Shown here: positions 60,129 through 64,000 of the stretch, piece by piece
How positions within the stretch are numbered: position 1 is the first letter of the stretch
Layout: every line of letters starts with the position of its first letter
Source of the DNA: Pelagibacterales bacterium SAG-MED47
GTDB lineage: Bacteria; Pseudomonadota; Alphaproteobacteria; Pelagibacterales; Pelagibacteraceae
Length of the DNA stretch: 64,000 bases
Reading direction: 5' to 3'
Assembly: GCA_014653355.1 (NCBI GenBank)
Contig: JACWEO010000004.1
Location: 1-64,000 of the forward strand
Position numbers and translations under genes: made by a program
The notes under the pieces: model-generated
Seen by the model: only the letters and a program-made list of their open reading frames with translations
The model's database searches: none
What the model was told of the DNA's origin: nothing

Positions 60129-60862
60129 TGTTAAATAAAAATTTTTTTTTAGAAAATATTAAAACTTTATTTTATGCACTGATTATTGCAGTAATCATTA
60201 GATCGTTATTTATTCAACCATTTTACATACCTTCCTCTTCAATGGAACCAAATTTGCTTGTTGGTGATCGTCTTTTTGTAAGTAAATATTCATATGGGTA
60301 TAGCAAACATTCATTTCCTTTCAGCCCATCAATCTTTAATGGCAGAATATTTCCATCCGAGCCGAAAAGAGGAGATGTAGTGGTATTTAAAACTCCAACT
60401 GATAATCGAACTGACTATATTAAAAGACTAATTGGTTTACCAGGAGATCAAATCCAGTTTATAGATTCTAATCTATACATTAACAATATTGAGGTTTTAA
60501 AATCGAGAATATCAAAAAAGGATAAAATTTATTGTGGAGTGAAAAGTATCAATGTTTTTACATTTGAAGAAATGTTACCAAATAATAAAAAACATAAAAC
60601 AGTTTATTTGAAAGATTTTACATTTCAGAATTCAGACCCATATGAAGTTCCATCAGATCATTATTTTTTTTTAGGAGATAACAGAGATTGTTCAAAAGAT
60701 AGTAGATTTTTGACAAGTGTTGGATATGTGCACAAAGATAATTTAGTAGGAAAAGCTCGATTCATTTTCTTTTCTTCTGATAGGTCAATAGGAAGTATAT
60801 TTTCGTTTTGGAAATGGAACAAGTCTATAAGATTTGATAGATTTTTTAAAAAAATTAATTAA
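60128..60862 (+). CDS. lepB: Signal peptidase I
   Basis: A 244-residue membrane protease. One N-terminal membrane segment (about 12-30) precedes the catalytic serine S38 in IPSSSMEPNL and the general base K99 in DYIKRLIGLPGD; the box FFLGDNRDCSKDSR is intact. It releases exported proteins such as the binding protein, nuclease and transglycosylase of this window. Stop overlaps the rnc start. Confidence 0.97.
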   Translation: MLNKNFFLENIKTLFYALIIAVIIRSLFIQPFYIPSSSMEPNLLVGDRLFVSKYSYGYSKHSFPFSPSIFNGRIFPSEPKRGDVVVFKTPTDNRTDYIKRLIGLPGDQIQFIDSNLYINNIEVLKSRISKKDKIYCGVKSINVFTFEEMLPNNKKHKTVYLKDFTFQNSDPYEVPSDHYFFLGDNRDCSKDSRFLTSVGYVHKDNLVGKARFIFFSSDRSIGSIFSFWKWNKSIRFDRFFKKIN

Positions 60863-61530
60863 TGAAAATTAATTACATTAACCTTGAGAAAAAAATAAAG
60901 ATTGATTTTAAAGATAAAGAATTATTAATCAAATCACTTACTCATAAAAGTTATAATAATCAGCATAATAATGAAAAGGTTGAATTTTTAGGAGATCGCG
61001 TATTAGGCCTAATTATAGCAAAAAAACTCTTAGAAATTTACCCAAATGAAAAGGAAGGAATTTTAGATAAAAAATTTGCATCTTTGGTAAATAAGAAAAC
61101 TTGTTTAGAGATTGCAAAAAAAATTGATTTACAGAAATATATTTTAACTCTTAATAATAAAAAAAAGAAAAATACGATTGAGGATAAAGTTTTGGCTGAT
61201 AGTTGTGAGGCATTAATTGGTGCGATATATCTTGATAAAGGATTACATATTGTTGAAAAAGTAATATTAAATTTATGGTCAAGTCATATTAAAAGTAGCG
61301 TGGTTACCCAAATAGATCCAAAAACAAAACTTCAAGAGTTTTCATTAAAAATATTTAAGAAATTACCAATATATAAAGTAATTTCAAATACAGGCCCTAA
61401 GCATAAACCTCTTTTTAAAGTTGGTGTAAAATTAGTTAACACTAAATTTTATACAGCTGAGGGTAAATCAAAAAAAGATGCAGAACAAAATGCTGCAATT
61501 ATCTGTTTAGAAAAAATTAATCAATCATGA
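60862..61530 (+). CDS. rnc: Ribonuclease III
   Basis: A 222-residue double-strand RNA nuclease for rRNA processing. The catalytic domain has EFLGDRVLGL with E41 and D45, and D113 and E116 in LADSCEALIGAIYLDKG. A C-terminal double-strand RNA-binding domain (about 150-222) has GEGKSKKDAEQNAA-like sequence. The last four bases overlap recO; era, usually next in this string, is missing. Confidence 0.97.
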   Translation: MKINYINLEKKIKIDFKDKELLIKSLTHKSYNNQHNNEKVEFLGDRVLGLIIAKKLLEIYPNEKEGILDKKFASLVNKKTCLEIAKKIDLQKYILTLNNKKKKNTIEDKVLADSCEALIGAIYLDKGLHIVEKVILNLWSSHIKSSVVTQIDPKTKLQEFSLKIFKKLPIYKVISNTGPKHKPLFKVGVKLVNTKFYTAEGKSKKDAEQNAAIICLEKINQS

Positions 61531-62204
61531 CTTGGGACGATATAGGATTTTTATTATCCAAGAGTAGATATAATGAAAATTCACTTATAGTAGAAATCTA
61601 CACTAAAGAACATGGTAAGGTCCCAGGCATCATTTTTGGAGGAACTTCAAAAAAAATTAAAAACTACCTACAAATAGGAAATAAGCTATATGTTAGTTAT
61701 AACTCCAAAACTGAAAATAGAATTGGATATTTCAAAATTGAAATACAAAGGGCATTTTCACCAAGTTATTTTGATAATCCAAAAAAATTGTCTTGTATAA
61801 GTTCTGCAATGAGCTTAATAAAAATATTGACTGCAGAGTCACAAAAAAATCTTGATATCTTCTACTTATTAGAAAAATTTTATTTTTTATTAGAAAGTGT
61901 CGATTGGATAAAAGATTATATTTTTTGGGAACTAGAATTATTAAAAACTTCTGGTTTTGACTTAGAACTAAAAAATTTAGTTGAAAAAAAAATTTTTAAT
62001 AACCAGGTTAAATATGTCTCCAAATCATCAGAGAAAAAGATTATTCCGAATTTTTTAATAGATAATGAAGTAAATTCTGTTGATATTTTAATTTTGCTAG
62101 ATGGTTTAAAATTTGTTGGAGATTATTTAGAAAAAACTATTTTAAAACCAAATAATTTGAGTCAACCAATTAGTAGATCACATTTTATAAACACACTAAA
62201 ATAA
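61527..62204 (+). CDS. recO: DNA repair protein RecO
   Basis: A 225-residue RecO, which with RecR loads RecA at gaps. The N-terminal OB-fold (GFLLSKSRYNENSLIVEIYTKEHG and VPGIIFGG) is recognisable; the C-terminal helical region is poorly conserved and has no zinc-binding cysteine cluster. The gene abuts the convergent hemB with no spacer: the stop codons meet at 62204/62205. Confidence 0.9.
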   Translation: MTWDDIGFLLSKSRYNENSLIVEIYTKEHGKVPGIIFGGTSKKIKNYLQIGNKLYVSYNSKTENRIGYFKIEIQRAFSPSYFDNPKKLSCISSAMSLIKILTAESQKNLDIFYLLEKFYFLLESVDWIKDYIFWELELLKTSGFDLELKNLVEKKIFNNQVKYVSKSSEKKIIPNFLIDNEVNSVDILILLDGLKFVGDYLEKTILKPNNLSQPISRSHFINTLK

Positions 62205-62212
62205 TTATTTTA
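62197..62212. repeat. 16-base perfect palindrome across the recO/hemB stop codons
   Basis: TAAAATAATTATTTTA reads the same on both strands and is centred exactly between the recO stop (62202-62204) and the hemB stop (62205-62207). It is all A/T and has no loop, so a stable hairpin is doubtful. It supplies a T run to transcripts from both sides. It may be chance from two facing TAA codons in A/T-rich DNA. Confidence 0.4.
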
Positions 62213-63194
62213 ATATTTTATCCAATCTATCTGCATAGTAACTTACAATTGCATTTGCTCCAGCTCTCTTAAAAGCAATTAAAGTCTCTAAAATAATACT
62301 TTTATCAATAAATCCTTTATTTATCCCATTTGATAATAAACTGTATTCCCCAGAAACTTGATAAGCAATCACTGGAATTTTAAAATTTTCTTTTACTGTT
62401 TTAATGATGTCTATATATGGAAGCCCAGGTTTTACCATCACCATGTCTGCACCTTCTTTTATATCTAAAGCTACTTCTCTTAAAGCTTCATTATTATTTC
62501 TAAAATCCATTTGATAATTTTTTTTATTTCCCTTTAAAAGACCTTTTGAACCTACTGCATCTCGAAAAGGACCATAATAACTTGAAGCATATTTTACAGC
62601 ATAGGAAAGAATCTGAACCATTTGGAATTTATTTTTATCCAGAGTTTTTCTGATTTCCCCAACTCTACCATCCATCATATCTGACGGAGCAAGTACATCA
62701 CAACCCATCTCTGCTTGTAGGAGAGATTGATTGATTAAAACTTTTATTGTTTCATCATTCAAGACGTATCCAGATTTTAACAATCCATCATGACCATGTA
62801 ATGTATAAGGATCCAATGCCACATCACACATAATCCCAATTTCATTTTTATATTTTTTTTTGATTAATTGTATAGCTCTACAAACTAAATTGTTTTCATT
62901 TAATGCTTCTGTGCCTTTAAAATCTTTTTTCTTTTTCTCTGTGTTGGGAAATAAAGCAATCATAGGTAGCTTATTTTTTATTGCTTTATCAACCAATGAG
63001 CTTAGTTTATCCAATGTATATCTGTATACATCAGGCATTGATTTAATAGGTTGTTTTTTATTTTTCCCTTCAATCAAAAAAATTGGTAATATGAAGTCAC
63101 TTGGGCTTAAATTATTTTCTTCAATTAATCTTCTTGACCAATCATTTTTTCGACTCCGTCTTAGTCTTAAACTTGGATATTTTCCTGTTATCAT
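62205..63194 (-). CDS. hemB: Delta-aminolevulinic acid dehydratase (porphobilinogen synthase)
   Basis: A 329-residue enzyme condensing two ALA molecules for haem. ATG at 63194 (MITGKYPSLRLRR) is preferred to a TTG 6 bases upstream. Schiff-base lysines lie in FRDAVGSKGLLKG and MVMVKPGLPYID. The segment CDVALDPYTLHGHDG lacks the cysteine trio of zinc-dependent enzymes, placing it in the Mg2+/K+-type group common in alphaproteobacteria. Confidence 0.96.
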   Translation of the reverse strand: MITGKYPSLRLRRSRKNDWSRRLIEENNLSPSDFILPIFLIEGKNKKQPIKSMPDVYRYTLDKLSSLVDKAIKNKLPMIALFPNTEKKKKDFKGTEALNENNLVCRAIQLIKKKYKNEIGIMCDVALDPYTLHGHDGLLKSGYVLNDETIKVLINQSLLQAEMGCDVLAPSDMMDGRVGEIRKTLDKNKFQMVQILSYAVKYASSYYGPFRDAVGSKGLLKGNKKNYQMDFRNNNEALREVALDIKEGADMVMVKPGLPYIDIIKTVKENFKIPVIAYQVSGEYSLLSNGINKGFIDKSIILETLIAFKRAGANAIVSYYADRLDKILK

Positions 63195-63224
63195 GTTCAA
63201 ATATATTTAAAAAATGCGACAAAT

Positions 63225-63242
63225 GTTATATATAAATATAAC
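63225..63242. promoter_or_regulatory. TATA-rich inverted repeat between hemB and the hydroxylase gene
   Basis: GTTATAT (63225-63231) and ATATAAC (63236-63242) form a 7-base inverted repeat with a 4-base loop in the 72-base divergent spacer, about 25 bases before the downstream ATG. It contains TATAAA at 63231-63236, a possible -10 box. It could be an operator or a promoter, or simply A/T-rich sequence. Confidence 0.25.
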
Positions 63243-63266
63243 TTAAAAAAGATATTAAACAATCAT

Positions 63267-63857
63267 ATGAATTTAAATTTTGATGATTTTCAAAAACAAG
63301 ATGTCAAATTTGACATTAAAGAACTAAAAAAAGGCTACGAAGAGATACTAAGGATGCAAAATTTTTCTGGTATTGAAGGAGTTTCAAATTTTAGTGCAAT
63401 ATCTTTAACACAAGTGCCCGGTGACCCAAATTCAATTAAAGGAAACAAAGCTAGAGGAGTATTTTGGACTAAACCTAATTCTTCAGGTAAAGAAGTTATT
63501 AGAGATCAAATGATTGATGAAGCTGCATACTCAGAATTTATTGATGATTATAAAGAGACCTACTTTAAGGAAGTTTATGATGCTTTATCCTCAAAGTATA
63601 AATTGGGAAGGGTTCGTATTCTATTAAAAGAACCAAGGTCAACTTTAAGTTGGCACAGAGATCCAGAGCCAAGACTACATATACCAATAATTACAAATCC
63701 AGGGGCAATAATGGTTGTTGAAAATATTGCAAAACATATGCCCGCTGATGGATCAGTGTGGATTACAAATAATACGAAATATCACAATGCATTTAATGGG
63801 GGTGAAGAAAATAGAATTCATTTAGTTGCTTGTGTTTTAGATTATAAATTTAATTAA
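63267..63857 (+). CDS. Aspartyl/asparaginyl beta-hydroxylase-like Fe(II)/2-oxoglutarate dioxygenase
   Basis: A 196-residue protein with the double-stranded beta-helix dioxygenase motif: H130-x-D132 in SWHRDPEPRLHIPI, H173 in KYHNAFNGG, and R183 as candidate 2-oxoglutarate binder in ENRIHLVACVLD. This pattern matches the Asp_Arg_Hydrox family. Substrates in the family vary (proteins, free amino acids, lipids), so none is assigned. No signal peptide, hence cytoplasmic. It lies directly before rpiB, 1 base apart. Confidence 0.75.
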   Translation: MNLNFDDFQKQDVKFDIKELKKGYEEILRMQNFSGIEGVSNFSAISLTQVPGDPNSIKGNKARGVFWTKPNSSGKEVIRDQMIDEAAYSEFIDDYKETYFKEVYDALSSKYKLGRVRILLKEPRSTLSWHRDPEPRLHIPIITNPGAIMVVENIAKHMPADGSVWITNNTKYHNAFNGGEENRIHLVACVLDYKFN

Positions 63858-63858
63858 C

Positions 63859-64000
63859 TTGAAAAAAATATTTATTTCGTCGGACCATGCTGGGTATAAT
63901 TTAAAGGAACAAATTAAAAAAAATTTTTCTAAAAAAATTAAATTTCACGACTTAGGGACAGAAAGTTCAAAAAAATCAGTAAACTATCCTTTTTATGCTC
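63859..64000 (+). CDS. rpiB: Ribose-5-phosphate isomerase B (3' end outside window)
   Basis: A frame open to the window edge, starting at TTG (63859): KKIFISSDHAGYNLKEQIKK and HDLGTESSKKSVNYPFYA are typical of the N-terminal RpiB/LacAB fold, in which the SSDHAG segment holds the phosphate-contacting aspartate and histidine. It interconverts ribose-5-phosphate and ribulose-5-phosphate. Only the first 47 residues are visible. Confidence 0.9.
   Translation, partial: MKKIFISSDHAGYNLKEQIKKNFSKKIKFHDLGTESSKKSVNYPFYA

Noticed and set aside
1-64000. Defence system, CRISPR array, phage or conjugative module
   Set aside because: Every sizeable gene is assigned to housekeeping, transport or metabolic families; no repeat-spacer pattern, nuclease-methylase pair, toxin-antitoxin pair, transposase or integrase was seen.

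Overview
The window is a stretch of core chromosome from a streamlined SAR11-type alphaproteobacterium ('Candidatus Pelagibacter' or a close relative). This rests on very A+T-rich DNA, lysine/isoleucine/asparagine-rich proteins with poly-A runs inside genes, spacers of a few bases or overlapping genes almost everywhere, an alphaproteobacterial gene order, and a heterotetrameric sarcosine oxidase cluster. I see no insertion sequence, prophage, CRISPR array, integrase or plasmid gene, and no clearly transferred island. The longest gap without a gene is 162 bases (rpoC-rpsL).

Region 1 (1-27679, all + strand) is one giant transcription-translation block: nusG (5' end outside the window), rplKAJL, rpoBC, rpsL-rpsG-fusA, the S10 and spc clusters (rpsJ to secY), adk, then rpsM-rpsK-rpoA-rplQ and a pseudouridine synthase. 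Two internal control points stand out: the rpoC-rpsL leader, which holds several inverted repeats, two of them mutually exclusive, and a good sigma70-like promoter between adk and rpsM. tuf is absent between fusA and rpsJ, and rpmD (L30) is absent between rpsE and rplO.

Region 2 (27657-33136) mixes orientations: lipB (-), mgtE (+), panC (-), then galU and UDP-glucose dehydrogenase (+), which together would make UDP-glucuronate. Region 3 (32675-39082, all -) is ruvX, pyrB, a dihydroorotase-like gene lacking its first two metal-binding histidines, plsY, topA and a RidA-family gene. Region 4 (39133-45775, +) is gatCAB (Gln-tRNA/Asn-tRNA amidotransferase), an O-methyltransferase, trhO-like rhodanese protein, a MATE exporter and a secreted nuclease.

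Region 5 (45805-52472, -) reads soxB-soxD-soxA-soxG followed in the same direction by a periplasmic amino-acid-type binding protein and a single permease. It links uptake of a small nitrogen compound with oxidation of sarcosine to glycine plus a one-carbon unit. A tRNA-Ser(GCU) lies divergently upstream of it.

Region 6 (52633-64000) is an alphaproteobacterial housekeeping string: a lytic transglycosylase (-), then dapA, smpB, folK, a compact RelA/SpoT protein, pyrE, pdxJ, acpS, lepB, rnc, recO (+), hemB (-), an Asp/Asn hydroxylase-like dioxygenase and the start of rpiB (+).

I do not see an obviously new multi-gene system. The points most worth a second look are the rpoC-rpsL leader RNA, the repeated pattern of single genes missing from otherwise conserved strings (tuf, rpmD, dprA, rpoZ, era), the shortened RSH protein, the HxH-less dihydroorotase homologue, the altered RpoC zinc site, and a permease that begins with a lipoprotein-type signal peptide.
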